Positions 1 to 7,337 of a stretch of 28,320 nucleotides of DNA are shown here, in pieces. A program made the position numbers and the translations under genes. The stretch is from an uncultured Bacilli bacterium (GTDB lineage: Bacteria; Bacillota_I; Bacilli_A; RF39; UBA660), in NCBI GenBank assembly GCA_904502155.1, contig CAJGDV010000005.1:1-28320 (forward strand), written 5' to 3'. The notes under the pieces are model-generated. The model searched no databases. It was not told where the DNA came from and worked only from the letters and a program-made list of their open reading frames with translations. Positions within the stretch are counted from its first letter, which is position 1. Every line of letters begins with the position of its first letter.

Positions 1-306
1 AATGTTATAAAAGATTCCTTAGGTTATATGGTTTGTGAAGTTGTAGATCAAATAGAAAATGAAACTCACACATTATTTATTGGAAGATTAGTAGAGGCAG
101 ATATGTTTGATGATAATAAACCAATGAGTTATGAATATTATCAAGATCATAAAGAAGAATTAGTTAAAGTTAAAACTGAAAAAGGCAAAACAGCATGGGT
201 TTGCCAAATATGTGGTTATGTACATTATGCTGAAGAATTAGAAGACGATTTTGTATGCCCACTATGCGGGGTTCCAAAAAACTTATTTACTAAAAAGGAG
301 AACTAA
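1..306 (+). CDS. Flavin reductase-rubredoxin fusion protein, C-terminal part (5' end outside window)
   Basis: The reading frame is open from base 1, so the ATG at 28 is probably internal and the true start lies upstream. The visible part ends like an FMN-binding flavin reductase domain (I-x-N-x-T-H-T-L-F-I-G-R-L-V-E-A-D), followed by a small rubredoxin module with two Cys pairs, CQIC and CPLC, about 20 residues apart. This domain order is known from high-molecular-weight rubredoxins and related NAD(P)H:flavin/rubredoxin oxidoreductases of anaerobes, which pass electrons to flavodiiron proteins for O2 or NO removal. The same C-terminal rubredoxin type also occurs in rubrerythrins, but the upstream residues fit the flavin reductase fold better. 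The CopZ-like gene starts 2 nt after the stop, with its SD (AAGGAG) inside this gene's last codons, so the two are probably cotranscribed. Confidence 0.75.
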   Translation, partial: NVIKDSLGYMVCEVVDQIENETHTLFIGRLVEADMFDDNKPMSYEYYQDHKEELVKVKTEKGKTAWVCQICGYVHYAEELEDDFVCPLCGVPKNLFTKKEN

Positions 307-307
307 A

Positions 308-487
308 ATGAAAACTATTTTAAAAGTAGAAAATATGATGTGTGAAGGATGTGAAAAGAGAATTGAAAATGCTTTTGATAATAAAGTAAAAGCAGATCAT
401 AAAAAAGGTGAAGTAGAAATTTTAGAAAATATTGATGTAGAAGAAGTAAAAGAAAAACTTGAGGAATTAGGATTTACTGTAAAATGA
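308..487 (+). CDS. Small heavy-metal-associated (HMA) domain protein, CopZ-like copper chaperone
   Basis: A 59-residue protein made of a single HMA domain. The metal-binding loop reads N-M-M-C-E-G-C near the N-terminus, and the protein ends in the usual EELGF(T)V strand. CopZ-type chaperones bind Cu(I) through the two cysteines and deliver it to a P-type ATPase. Although the frame is open further upstream, the ATG at 308 is chosen because it has an SD (AAGGAG) at 295-300 and gives a normal-length HMA protein. Its TGA overlaps the ATG of the next gene (ATGA at 484-487), a translational-coupling arrangement that supports a chaperone-ATPase partnership. Copper as the metal is inferred from the CPC motif of the neighbouring ATPase. 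Confidence 0.8.
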   Translation: MKTILKVENMMCEGCEKRIENAFDNKVKADHKKGEVEILENIDVEEVKEKLEELGFTVK

Positions 488-2550
488 AAAAAATAATATT
501 AAAAATCGAAGGAATGACATGTAGTGCTTGTTCTAATGGTTTAGAAAAATACTTAAATAAAAAAAATGGAATTTATAATGCAAATGTAAATTTAGTAATG
601 AATACGGCAAGTATTGATTATGATGATGAAATTTTAACTATTGATCATTTAAATCAATTTATTTATGAAGCTGGATTTAAAAGTGCTGGCAAATTTAAGA
701 ATTTTGATGAAGAAAAAAATAATAATAAAAAAGAATTTATATTTTTTACTATTCTTGCTATTGTTTTATTATTTTTTTCATTTCTTAATATGCTTAATAT
801 ATATAACAACAAATATTTACTTTTAATAATTGCTGTTTTATTTTTAATTTATGGTTTTGATATTATAAAAAAAGGTATTAAAAACTTAATACACTTAATA
901 CCAAATATGGACTCTCTTATTACGATTGGTGTTTTAAGTGGGTTTATATATAGTTTAGTAATGATTAATACTAATAATCATTTATACTTTGAATCTACTG
1001 GTATTGTTATTTATTTTGTTAAATTAGGGCGCCTTTTAGCTGGAATTAATAAAGATAAAACAAAAGATGCTATTAAAGAACTTGCCGTTATAACACCTAA
1101 TCAAGCTACAATATTAAGAAAAGATAAAGAAATTAATGTAACTTTAGATGAAATAAAAAAAGGTGATATTGTAATATGTAAGCCTGGCGATAAAATTGCT
1201 GTAGATGGTATTATCATTGAGGGAGAAGCACACTTAGATGAATCTTTTATAACTGGAGAGAGTAAACCTCAGATTCGTAGTATTAATGATGAAGTTATTG
1301 CTGGAAGTTTAAATTATGATGGATTTATAAAATATAAAGCAGAAAGAATAGGGAGAGATTCAGTCATTTCAGAAATTGTTAATTTAGTAATAGAAGCTAA
1401 TAATTCTAAAATACCAATTGCAAAAACAGTTGATAAAATATCAAGTGTTTTTGTACCAACTATACTAGTACTTGCTATAATTAGTTTTATATTAAATATT
1501 AATGATATTAATATAGCAATAACTAGGTTTATATCAGTATTAGTTGTAGCATGCCCTTGTAGTTTAGGACTTGCTACACCTCTTGCAATCATTGTTAGTG
1601 AAGGTTTATGCATAAACAAAGGAATATTAGTAAAAAAAGGTGAAATACTTGAAATAGCATCTAAAACAGATACGATAGTATTTGATAAAACAGGGACACT
1701 AACATATGGTAATTTAAAAATAGCTAATATTACAAATTATGGAAATAAAGATATACTAAAAATAGCAGCAAGCTTAGAAAAGTTAAGTTCACACCCTATA
1801 GCAACAGCTTTTAATGATGTAGAAGATACTTATAAAGTTAAAAACTTTAAAAATATTCCTGGAGTAGGAATTGAAGGCGAAATAAATGGCGATAAAATAA
1901 AATTAGGAAATGATAAGATTATTAAAAAAGGGAAAATAAAAAGTAATAATACTATTATTTATGTTGTTATAAATAATAATTTAGAAGGAATAATAGAAAT
2001 TACTGATCTTTTAAGAGATAATAGTAAAGATGTTATTACAAATATCAAAAAAATGGGCATCGAAGCAATAATGCTTACTGGTGATAATATAGATGTAGCT
2101 AAAGAAATTGGAAATCAAATTGGAATCAAAAAAATAATTGCAAACGTGATGCCTAAAGAAAAAGAAAAAATTATTAAAGAACTACAAAAAGAAGAAAAAA
2201 TAGTATTAATGTGCGGAGACGGTATAAATGATAGTCCATCACTATCAAGAAGTAATATTGGAGTAAGCATGAAAAATGCAACTAAAATAGCAGCACATAC
2301 ATCAGATGTAATTTTACTGAATAATAATCTAGAAGGTATTATTGAATTAATAAATATTAGTAAAAAAACAATAATGATTATAAAACAAAATTTATTTTGG
2401 TCTTTTATTTATAATGCTATAATGATACCTATAGCAATGGGATTATTTAAATTTAAAATTAATCCTATTATGGCTAGTTTAGCTATGATATTTAGTAGTT
2501 TATCTATTATTATTAATACATTAAGATTAAAAAAAGCAAATAACAATTAG
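484..2550 (+). CDS. copA: Copper-type P1B ATPase (CopA family), Cu(I) exporter
   Basis: A 688-residue membrane ATPase that uses ATP to export Cu(I). Visible domains in order: one N-terminal HMA domain with M-T-C-S-A-C (C13, C16); transmembrane helices from about residue 80; the actuator loop with T-G-E-S; the membrane metal site C357-P-C359 followed by SLGLATP; the phosphorylation loop D401-KTGT; the P1B-specific S-H437-P motif; and the hinge G-D579-G-I-N-D. The last helices keep the N-x-x-R-L-type end. The CPC motif is typical of Cu(I)/Ag(I) pumps (P1B-1). The length is slightly short for CopA because there is only one HMA domain, and the separate HMA protein just upstream could be the chaperone. 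The last codons are part of a bidirectional terminator shared with the convergent tetR-type gene. Confidence 0.93.
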   Translation: MKKIILKIEGMTCSACSNGLEKYLNKKNGIYNANVNLVMNTASIDYDDEILTIDHLNQFIYEAGFKSAGKFKNFDEEKNNNKKEFIFFTILAIVLLFFSFLNMLNIYNNKYLLLIIAVLFLIYGFDIIKKGIKNLIHLIPNMDSLITIGVLSGFIYSLVMINTNNHLYFESTGIVIYFVKLGRLLAGINKDKTKDAIKELAVITPNQATILRKDKEINVTLDEIKKGDIVICKPGDKIAVDGIIIEGEAHLDESFITGESKPQIRSINDEVIAGSLNYDGFIKYKAERIGRDSVISEIVNLVIEANNSKIPIAKTVDKISSVFVPTILVLAIISFILNINDINIAITRFISVLVVACPCSLGLATPLAIIVSEGLCINKGILVKKGEILEIASKTDTIVFDKTGTLTYGNLKIANITNYGNKDILKIAASLEKLSSHPIATAFNDVEDTYKVKNFKNIPGVGIEGEINGDKIKLGNDKIIKKGKIKSNNTIIYVVINNNLEGIIEITDLLRDNSKDVITNIKKMGIEAIMLTGDNIDVAKEIGNQIGIKKIIANVMPKEKEKIIKELQKEEKIVLMCGDGINDSPSLSRSNIGVSMKNATKIAAHTSDVILLNNNLEGIIELINISKKTIMIIKQNLFWSFIYNAIMIPIAMGLFKFKINPIMASLAMIFSSLSIIINTLRLKKANNN

Positions 2551-2565
2551 TTATTTGCTTTTTAG
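2529..2565. terminator. Bidirectional intrinsic terminator shared by convergent copA and tetR-type gene
   Basis: A perfect 14-bp stem: AAAAAGCAAATAAC (2531-2544), loop AATTA, then GTTATTTGCTTTTT (2550-2563). A-runs on the left and T-runs on the right give a U-tail on either strand. The two convergent stop codons abut (2548-2550 on +, 2551-2553 on -), and both lie in the hairpin. Confidence 0.9.
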
Positions 2566-3132
2566 CATATATAAAGCTATATTAACAGTTTCTTTTTTCA
2601 TAAATTCATAATCTAAATTATCATGATTATGATAAATAATTTCATGGCATAAATTTTCAATTAAACCTATAATAATATGTATTTTTTCTTTAATATTACT
2701 ATTATTATTTTCACCAATTAAATTAATAATTTTATTAGTTAATTCTAATTCAAAATTTAAAAATATATTTTCAACATCAGAATATAAATGACTCATAGCC
2801 ATAATTTCTTCATGAGCTTTTTTAGAAATAGTATGATTTTTAATAAAAGCATCAATTATGTCACTAATAATAGTTTCCAAATTATTAGAATTATCTATTA
2901 AATTAAGAACTGGATACAATATGTTTTCTGAATAATTTTTACAACCTTCAATAAATATTTCTTTTTTATCATTAAAATATTGATAAATGATACCTGTAGA
3001 TACACCTGCTAAAGCAGCTATATCAGGTGTAGAAATATTATGATATCCTTTTTCACACATTAATTGAAATCCTTTTTCAATAATTTTATCTCTTTTTTCT
3101 ATTGATCTTTTTTGTGTAGGTATTCTTGACAT
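2551..3132 (-). CDS. TetR/AcrR-family transcriptional regulator
   Basis: A 193-residue protein with the N-terminal TetR helix-turn-helix at about residues 12-60. The sequence I-I-E-K-G-F-Q-L-M-C-E-K-G-Y is followed by T-x-x-D-I-A-A-L-A-G-V-S-T-G-I-I-Y-Q-Y-F-N-D-K-K-E-I-F, the hallmark of the family. The C-terminal half is a helical ligand-binding/dimerisation region that does not identify the ligand. The gene is divergent from feoAB, and two copies of an 18-bp palindrome lie in the shared 142-bp promoter region. The natural inference is that this protein binds them and controls itself and the iron transporter; regulation of the convergent copA is less likely. The start at 3132 has an SD (GAGGTG) 5 nt upstream on the minus strand. 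Confidence 0.88.
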   Translation of the reverse strand: MSRIPTQKRSIEKRDKIIEKGFQLMCEKGYHNISTPDIAALAGVSTGIIYQYFNDKKEIFIEGCKNYSENILYPVLNLIDNSNNLETIISDIIDAFIKNHTISKKAHEEIMAMSHLYSDVENIFLNFELELTNKIINLIGENNNSNIKEKIHIIIGLIENLCHEIIYHNHDNLDYEFMKKETVNIALYMLKSK

Positions 3133-3153
3133 TTTTTCACCTCAATTAGGTTT

Positions 3154-3182
3154 ATTATACAATATAGAGAAAGGAAATGCAA
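3154..3182 (-). promoter_or_regulatory. Promoter of the TetR-family gene
   Basis: On the minus strand, TTGCAT (3182-3177) and TATAAT (3159-3154) are separated by 17 nt, leaving a leader of about 15 nt before the ATG. The palindrome at 3184-3201 sits directly upstream of this -35. Confidence 0.65.
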
Positions 3183-3183
3183 T

Positions 3184-3201
3184 TATGAAATAAATTTCAT
3201 A
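3184..3201. promoter_or_regulatory. Operator-like palindrome O1, between the divergent -35 boxes
   Basis: TATGAAATAAATTTCATA is a perfect 18-bp inverted repeat with half-site TATGAAAT. It lies exactly between the -35 element of the tetR-type gene (3177-3182) and that of feoA (3209-3214). A second near-copy is at 3243-3260. Binding by the divergent TetR-family protein is inferred. Confidence 0.6.
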
Positions 3202-3208
3202 TTTTGTA

Positions 3209-3237
3209 TTGACTATATTAAAAAATGACATTATAAT
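3209..3237 (+). promoter_or_regulatory. Promoter of feoAB
   Basis: TTGACT (3209-3214), a 17-nt spacer and TATAAT (3232-3237). The predicted start near 3244 falls at the left edge of palindrome O2, so a protein bound there would block transcription. Confidence 0.75.
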
Positions 3238-3242
3238 GAAAA

Positions 3243-3260
3243 TATGAAAAAAGTTTCATA
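3243..3260. promoter_or_regulatory. Operator-like palindrome O2, at the feoA transcription start
   Basis: TATGAAAAAAGTTTCATA shares the TATGAAA/TTTCATA arms of O1, with one mismatch in the inner pair. Its centre is 59 bp from the O1 centre. Its position over the expected start site of feoAB suggests repression. Confidence 0.6.
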
Positions 3261-3274
3261 ATTAGGAGGTATAT

Positions 3275-3502
3275 ATGAAAGCATCAGATTTAAAAGTAGG
3301 AGATCAAGCTATAGTAAAAACACTAAATATTAATAACAAAGAATTAAAAAGACATTTATTAGATATGGGAGTTTGCCGAGGAACTAAAATAAAAATTAAA
3401 AAAATAGCACCAACTAAAGATCCAATTGATATTGAACTTAGAGATTATGAATTATGTTTATGCAAAAAAGATTTAAGTAAAATAGAAGTGGAGAAGATAT
3501 AA
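3275..3502 (+). CDS. feoA: FeoA, small SH3-like accessory protein of Fe(II) uptake
   Basis: A 75-residue soluble protein of normal FeoA length. It begins M-K-A-S-D-L-K-V-G-D-Q-A and has the family's L-L-D-M-G-V-C-R-G-T-K-I segment, followed by beta strands ending in L-R-D-Y-E-L-C-L. FeoA is thought to dock on cytoplasmic FeoB and modulate its GTPase or transport activity. A strong SD (AGGAGG, 3264-3269) precedes the ATG. The stop TAA (3500-3502) shares its last base with the feoB start, so the two are translationally coupled. Expression is probably set by the promoter and palindromes just upstream. Confidence 0.9.
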   Translation: MKASDLKVGDQAIVKTLNINNKELKRHLLDMGVCRGTKIKIKKIAPTKDPIDIELRDYELCLCKKDLSKIEVEKI

Positions 3503-5544
3503 TGAAAATCGGTTTAGTAGGTAATCCAAATAGTGGTAAAACAACTTTATTTAATTTATTAACAGGTAACAATGCTAAAGTGGGAAACTGGCCAGGTGTT
3601 ACAATTGAGAAAAAAGTCGGTAAAATTAAAAAAACGAATCATGAAATTACAGATCTTCCTGGTATTTATTCATTAAGTCCATATAGTTTAGAAGAAGAAG
3701 TATCAAGAAAATATATTTTTGAAGAAAAACCTGATGTCTTGATAAATATTATTGATAGTACTTCTTTTGAAAGAAGTATGTATTTAACATTACAATTATT
3801 AGAACTCGATGTAAAAGTAATTATTGCTTTAAATATGGCTGACATTATGGAAAAAAGAGGTATTAAAATAGATATACCAAAACTAGAAAAATTATTAAAA
3901 ACAAAAATAATAAAAATATCAGCCCTAAAACAAACAGGAATACAAGAATTAGTAGAAGAATTAAATAATAATAACAAACAAGAAAAAATAACAATATTTG
4001 ATGAAAATATCGAAAAAGTAATAAGAAGTATAAAAACAAATCGCTTTATAGCTGTTAAATTGTTAGAACAAGATAAAAGATTTAAATCTAATCAAAAAAT
4101 CATAGATTTAATCAAAAAAATAGAAAAAAATTATGAAGTAGATTTAGAAGAAGAAATTGCAACCCAAAGATATAATTTTATTGAAAATATAAAAAAAGAA
4201 ACATATATAAAAACAAATAATAAGGAAACTATTACTGATAAACTGGATAAAATAATGCTAAATAAATGGTTAGCATATCCTATATTTATTGTTATTATGT
4301 TTTTAATATATTATTTATCAGTTGGTGTAATAGGTTCATTTACAGTTGGATGGGTACTTGAAAAAGTTGATGTTTTTTCTAACTTTGTTCGAAAATTTTT
4401 TGAAAACTTAAATGCATCAAACTGGCTTATAAGTCTTTTAACAGACGGTATTATAGCAGGTGTTGGGGCAGTGCTAGGTTTTATTCCTCAATTATGTATT
4501 TTATTTTTATGTATAGCTATTTTAGAAACAACAGGATATATGTCTAGAATTTCATTATTACTAGATAATCTATTTAGAAAAATAGGATTAAGTGGTAAAA
4601 GTTTAATTCCATTTATTGTTGGTTCAGGTTGTAGTGTGCCAGGAATTATGGGTACAAGAATAATGGAAAATAAAAACGAAAGAGAAATGACAACTATTTT
4701 AACGCCATTTATTCCATGCAGTGCTAAACTACCAATAATTATATTATTTTCAAGTTATTTTTTTAAAAATCATGCTGGACTTGTTGCGGCTTCACTTTAT
4801 TTTTTAGCTATTATTATAATTATTGTTAGTGCTTTATTAATGAAAAAATTTATTTATAAAGAGAAAAATAATAATTTTATTGTTGAACTTCCTGAATATA
4901 AATTTCCAAAACTTAATTATGTATTAAGAGATGTTTTAGAAAAAATTATAGAATTTATTAAAAGAGCTGGAAGCGTTATTTTAATTTGTTCAATGATATT
5001 ATGGTTTTTATTATCATTTTCTATAAAAATGGAATATGGTATAGAAATTGATGAAAGTATTTTAGCAAGTATTGGAAAACTTATTTCATGGATTTTTTAT
5101 CCTATGCTTGGTGTTAACAGTTGGGGATCTGCTGTATCAATATTACAAGGTTTAGTAGCTAAAGAACAAGTTATTTCATCAATGACTGTTATTGCTGGAT
5201 TTACAGAAGAGTCTAGTAACATTTTTAATAACGATGGTATTTTTGGATTTTTTACACCAGCATCAGCATATGCTTTTATGATTTTTAATTTATTTTCAGC
5301 TCCATGTTTTGGTGCTATTGGTGCTATGAAAAGAGAACTTGGAAGCAATAAAAAATTACTTTTAGCTATTTCATTTCAAACTATACTTGCATATATATTA
5401 GCAACCTTAACATATCAAATTTTATCATTAAATTTTGGTAATGTATTAATTATTATTATCATTGTATTATTATTATTTTTATTCAAAAGTAATAACAATA
5501 AATGCAAAAATTGTCCATTAGCATTTAAATGTTCAAAAAACTAA
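3502..5544 (+). CDS. feoB: FeoB, GTP-dependent ferrous iron transporter
   Basis: A 680-residue Fe(II) importer. The N-terminal G domain has G1 GNPNSGKTT (7-15), G2 around P-G-V-T-I-E-K (31-37), G3 DLPG (51-54), G4 NMAD (111-114) and G5 S-A-L (140-142). A helical linker follows, then the membrane part with the two nucleoside-recognition ('Gate') repeats, including G-S-G-C-S-V-P-G-I-M-G-T-R. The protein is shorter than the roughly 770-residue enterobacterial FeoB, as is usual in Firmicutes. Its extreme C-terminus after the last helix is C-K-N-C-P-L-A-F-K-C, a small Cys cluster that could bind iron or sense redox state (inference). No separate feoC was seen. The stop codon is inside the terminator stem. 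Confidence 0.95.
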   Translation: MKIGLVGNPNSGKTTLFNLLTGNNAKVGNWPGVTIEKKVGKIKKTNHEITDLPGIYSLSPYSLEEEVSRKYIFEEKPDVLINIIDSTSFERSMYLTLQLLELDVKVIIALNMADIMEKRGIKIDIPKLEKLLKTKIIKISALKQTGIQELVEELNNNNKQEKITIFDENIEKVIRSIKTNRFIAVKLLEQDKRFKSNQKIIDLIKKIEKNYEVDLEEEIATQRYNFIENIKKETYIKTNNKETITDKLDKIMLNKWLAYPIFIVIMFLIYYLSVGVIGSFTVGWVLEKVDVFSNFVRKFFENLNASNWLISLLTDGIIAGVGAVLGFIPQLCILFLCIAILETTGYMSRISLLLDNLFRKIGLSGKSLIPFIVGSGCSVPGIMGTRIMENKNEREMTTILTPFIPCSAKLPIIILFSSYFFKNHAGLVAASLYFLAIIIIIVSALLMKKFIYKEKNNNFIVELPEYKFPKLNYVLRDVLEKIIEFIKRAGSVILICSMILWFLLSFSIKMEYGIEIDESILASIGKLISWIFYPMLGVNSWGSAVSILQGLVAKEQVISSMTVIAGFTEESSNIFNNDGIFGFFTPASAYAFMIFNLFSAPCFGAIGAMKRELGSNKKLLLAISFQTILAYILATLTYQILSLNFGNVLIIIIIVLLLFLFKSNNNKCKNCPLAFKCSKN

Positions 5545-5565
5545 TTTCATATAATTAGTTTTTTT
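5535..5565 (+). terminator. Terminator of feoAB
   Basis: AAAAAACTAATT (5535-5546), loop TCATAT, AATTAGTTTTTT (5553-5564) and a short T-tail. The feoB stop TAA (5542-5544) is inside the left arm. Confidence 0.8.
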
Positions 5566-5573
5566 GTTATAAT
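5545..5573 (+). promoter_or_regulatory. Extended -10 promoter of the ABC exporter operon
   Basis: TGTTATAAT (5565-5573) is an extended -10, with a weak -35 (TTTCAT, 5545-5550) 17 nt upstream inside the feoB terminator. The predicted start near 5580 leaves a leader of only about 10 nt. Confidence 0.55.
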
Positions 5574-5589
5574 TAAAATAGGTGATAAT

Positions 5590-6456
5590 ATGAAAAAGAT
5601 AGTAGAAATAAAAAATCTATCTAAAAATTATGGGAAAATAAAAGCAGTAAAAAAATTGTCATTAGATTTATATGAAGGAGAAATATTTGGTTTTATAGGT
5701 CCTAATGGAGCAGGTAAATCATCAACAATTAGATGTATTATGAATTTACTTAATAAAACCGAAGGTAAAGTTTTAATTGAAGGTAAAGAATTTCAAAAAA
5801 ATGATATTGAAATTCAAAAAAATATTGGTTATCTACCTAGTGAAGTAAATTTATATGAAGAATATACTGTAGGTGAAATGCTTAATTTTCACGAATCTTT
5901 TTATGAAAATGTCCACGAAAATCGTAAAAAATTAGTAAAAAAACTAAATTTAGATGAATCAAAAAAAATTGAGGATTTATCATTTGGTAATTTAAAAAAA
6001 TTAGGAATAATACTAGCCCTTATGCATGAACCTAAAATATTAATTTTAGATGAAGCCACAAGTGGTTTAGATCCAATAATGCAAAATGTCTTTTTTGAAT
6101 TATTAAAAGAAGAAAAAGAAAAAGGGACAACAATATTTTATTCAACACATATTTTAAGTGAAGTTTCTAAAATATGTGATAGAGTAGGAATTATAAAAGA
6201 AGGTAAACTAATTAAAATTGAAGATGTTAAAGAAATCAAAAATAAAAATCTTACAAATATAACTATAGAATCAAAAGATGCTTTAAAAATAAAAGAAGAA
6301 TTAAATCTAGATTGTGAAATTATTGATAATAAAATAATATTTAAAAATGAAGATAGTTTTAATAATTTACTTAAAAAATTAATTAAATATGATATTAAAA
6401 AAATATTAATTGAAGAACCAACTTTAGAAGATATTTTTTACCATTATTATAAATAG
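5590..6456 (+). CDS. ABC-2 type exporter, ATP-binding protein
   Basis: A 288-residue ATPase subunit. Walker A is G37-PNGAGKSS; the Q-loop region is near 78-85 (I-G-Y-L-P-S-E); the signature is L-S-F-G-N (130-134), a degenerate form of LSGGQ; Walker B is LILD154-E155 followed by A-T-S-G-L-D-P; and the switch His is in S-T-H187-I-L. The C-terminal 70 residues form the accessory domain common in CcmA/YxlF/NatA-type exporters. The membrane partner starts 9 nt downstream after an AGGAGG, so the two make a two-gene exporter. The substrate (drug, peptide, lipid or ion) cannot be read from the sequence. No regulator gene of the GntR or two-component type adjoins it. Confidence 0.9.
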   Translation: MKKIVEIKNLSKNYGKIKAVKKLSLDLYEGEIFGFIGPNGAGKSSTIRCIMNLLNKTEGKVLIEGKEFQKNDIEIQKNIGYLPSEVNLYEEYTVGEMLNFHESFYENVHENRKKLVKKLNLDESKKIEDLSFGNLKKLGIILALMHEPKILILDEATSGLDPIMQNVFFELLKEEKEKGTTIFYSTHILSEVSKICDRVGIIKEGKLIKIEDVKEIKNKNLTNITIESKDALKIKEELNLDCEIIDNKIIFKNEDSFNNLLKKLIKYDIKKILIEEPTLEDIFYHYYK

Positions 6457-6464
6457 GAGGAAAT

Positions 6465-7256
6465 ATGTTTAAGAAAGAATTAAAAAGTAATTTAAAATCA
6501 TTTATTTTATGGACAATAGTATTAGTAGCAGTCTATTTATTAGTTTATTTAATGTATCCTTCTATTATAAAAAGTGGCAATATTCAGCAAATAGATGAGA
6601 TGATGAAATTATTTCCAGATGAAATACTAAAAGCTTTTAATATGGATATATCTTCTTTAGATAGTGCTTATGGTTGGCTTAAATCAGAAGGATTTATTTT
6701 TATCCTTTTAATAACAGGATGCTATGCTAGTATAATGGGTTCTAATATTTTATTAAAGGAAGAAAATGATAAAACAATAGAATATATTAGTATGCTTCCT
6801 ATATCTAGAACTAAAATATTAAATAGTAAAGTATTAGCATCATTATTTTATATTATTGGTATGATATTTTTTATTACAATATTTAATTTAGTATCACTAA
6901 AAATATCAGGTCCACTTGATGTAAAAGAATTTTTATTAATTAGTATAACACCTTTATTTTCATCAATTGTATTTTTCTTTATGTCTTTATTTGTATCTAA
7001 TTTTACACATAAAAGCAAAAAAATGTTAGGATTTAGTATTGGTATAGTGTTTTTAAGTTATATATTTAATACATTAACAGCATTAGATAAATCAGTTGAA
7101 TTTTTAAAATATGTATCAGTATTTACCTTATCAGATTTAAGAAATGTTATTTTAAATAATAAATTAGATTTTAGTTTAATATTAATTTCATTTATAATTT
7201 GCATTATCTTATATATTTTATCGTTAATAAAATATAATAAAAAAGAAATGATTTAA
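6465..7256 (+). CDS. ABC-2 type exporter, permease protein
   Basis: A 263-residue membrane protein with about six predicted helices: an N-terminal helix after a short basic segment (M-F-K-K-E-L-K-S-N-L-K), a longer external loop with the I-x-Q-I-D-E-M-M-K-L-F-P segment, then five helices. The E-x-D-K-T-I-E-Y-I-S-M-L-P-I-S-R-T-K-I segment is the typical cytoplasmic signature of NatB/ABC2_membrane permeases (family knowledge). Together with the upstream ATPase it would form a homodimer-type exporter. Substrate unknown. The gene ends in a terminator whose stem starts within the TAA. Confidence 0.85.
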   Translation: MFKKELKSNLKSFILWTIVLVAVYLLVYLMYPSIIKSGNIQQIDEMMKLFPDEILKAFNMDISSLDSAYGWLKSEGFIFILLITGCYASIMGSNILLKEENDKTIEYISMLPISRTKILNSKVLASLFYIIGMIFFITIFNLVSLKISGPLDVKEFLLISITPLFSSIVFFFMSLFVSNFTHKSKKMLGFSIGIVFLSYIFNTLTALDKSVEFLKYVSVFTLSDLRNVILNNKLDFSLILISFIICIILYILSLIKYNKKEMI

Positions 7257-7280
7257 AAAGAAGATATTATCTTCTTTTTT
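7255..7280 (+). terminator. Terminator of the ABC exporter operon
   Basis: AAAAAGAAGAT (7255-7265), loop ATT, ATCTTCTTTTT (7269-7279). This is a perfect 11-bp stem with a T-run, overlapping the last two bases of the stop codon. Confidence 0.85.
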
Positions 7281-7283
7281 TAT

Positions 7284-7312
7284 TTGACATCTTCTTAAAC
7301 AATTGTTATTAT
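7284..7312 (+). promoter_or_regulatory. Promoter of the acyl-CoA-synthetase-like gene
   Basis: TTGACA (7284-7289), a 17-nt spacer and TATTAT (7307-7312) with an extended TG at 7304-7305. The predicted start near 7319 leaves a leader of about 19 nt. Confidence 0.7.
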
Positions 7313-7326
7313 ACTAACTTAAGAAG
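7291..7326. repeat. Nested inverted repeats over the 7284 promoter
   Basis: CTTCTTAA (7291-7298) is the inverse complement of TTAAGAAG (7319-7326) across 20 nt. Between them is a perfect 10-bp palindrome, AACAATTGTT (7298-7307), in the promoter spacer. The right arm overlaps the start of the SD. It could be an operator; AT-rich chance symmetry is possible. Confidence 0.35.
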
Positions 7327-7337
7327 GAGAGAAAAGA

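Noticed and set aside
3184..3260. Fur box interpretation of the palindromes
   Set aside because: TATGAAA-N4-TTTCATA does not follow the GATAATGATAATCATTATC pattern, and a TetR-family gene adjoins it, which is the simpler partner.
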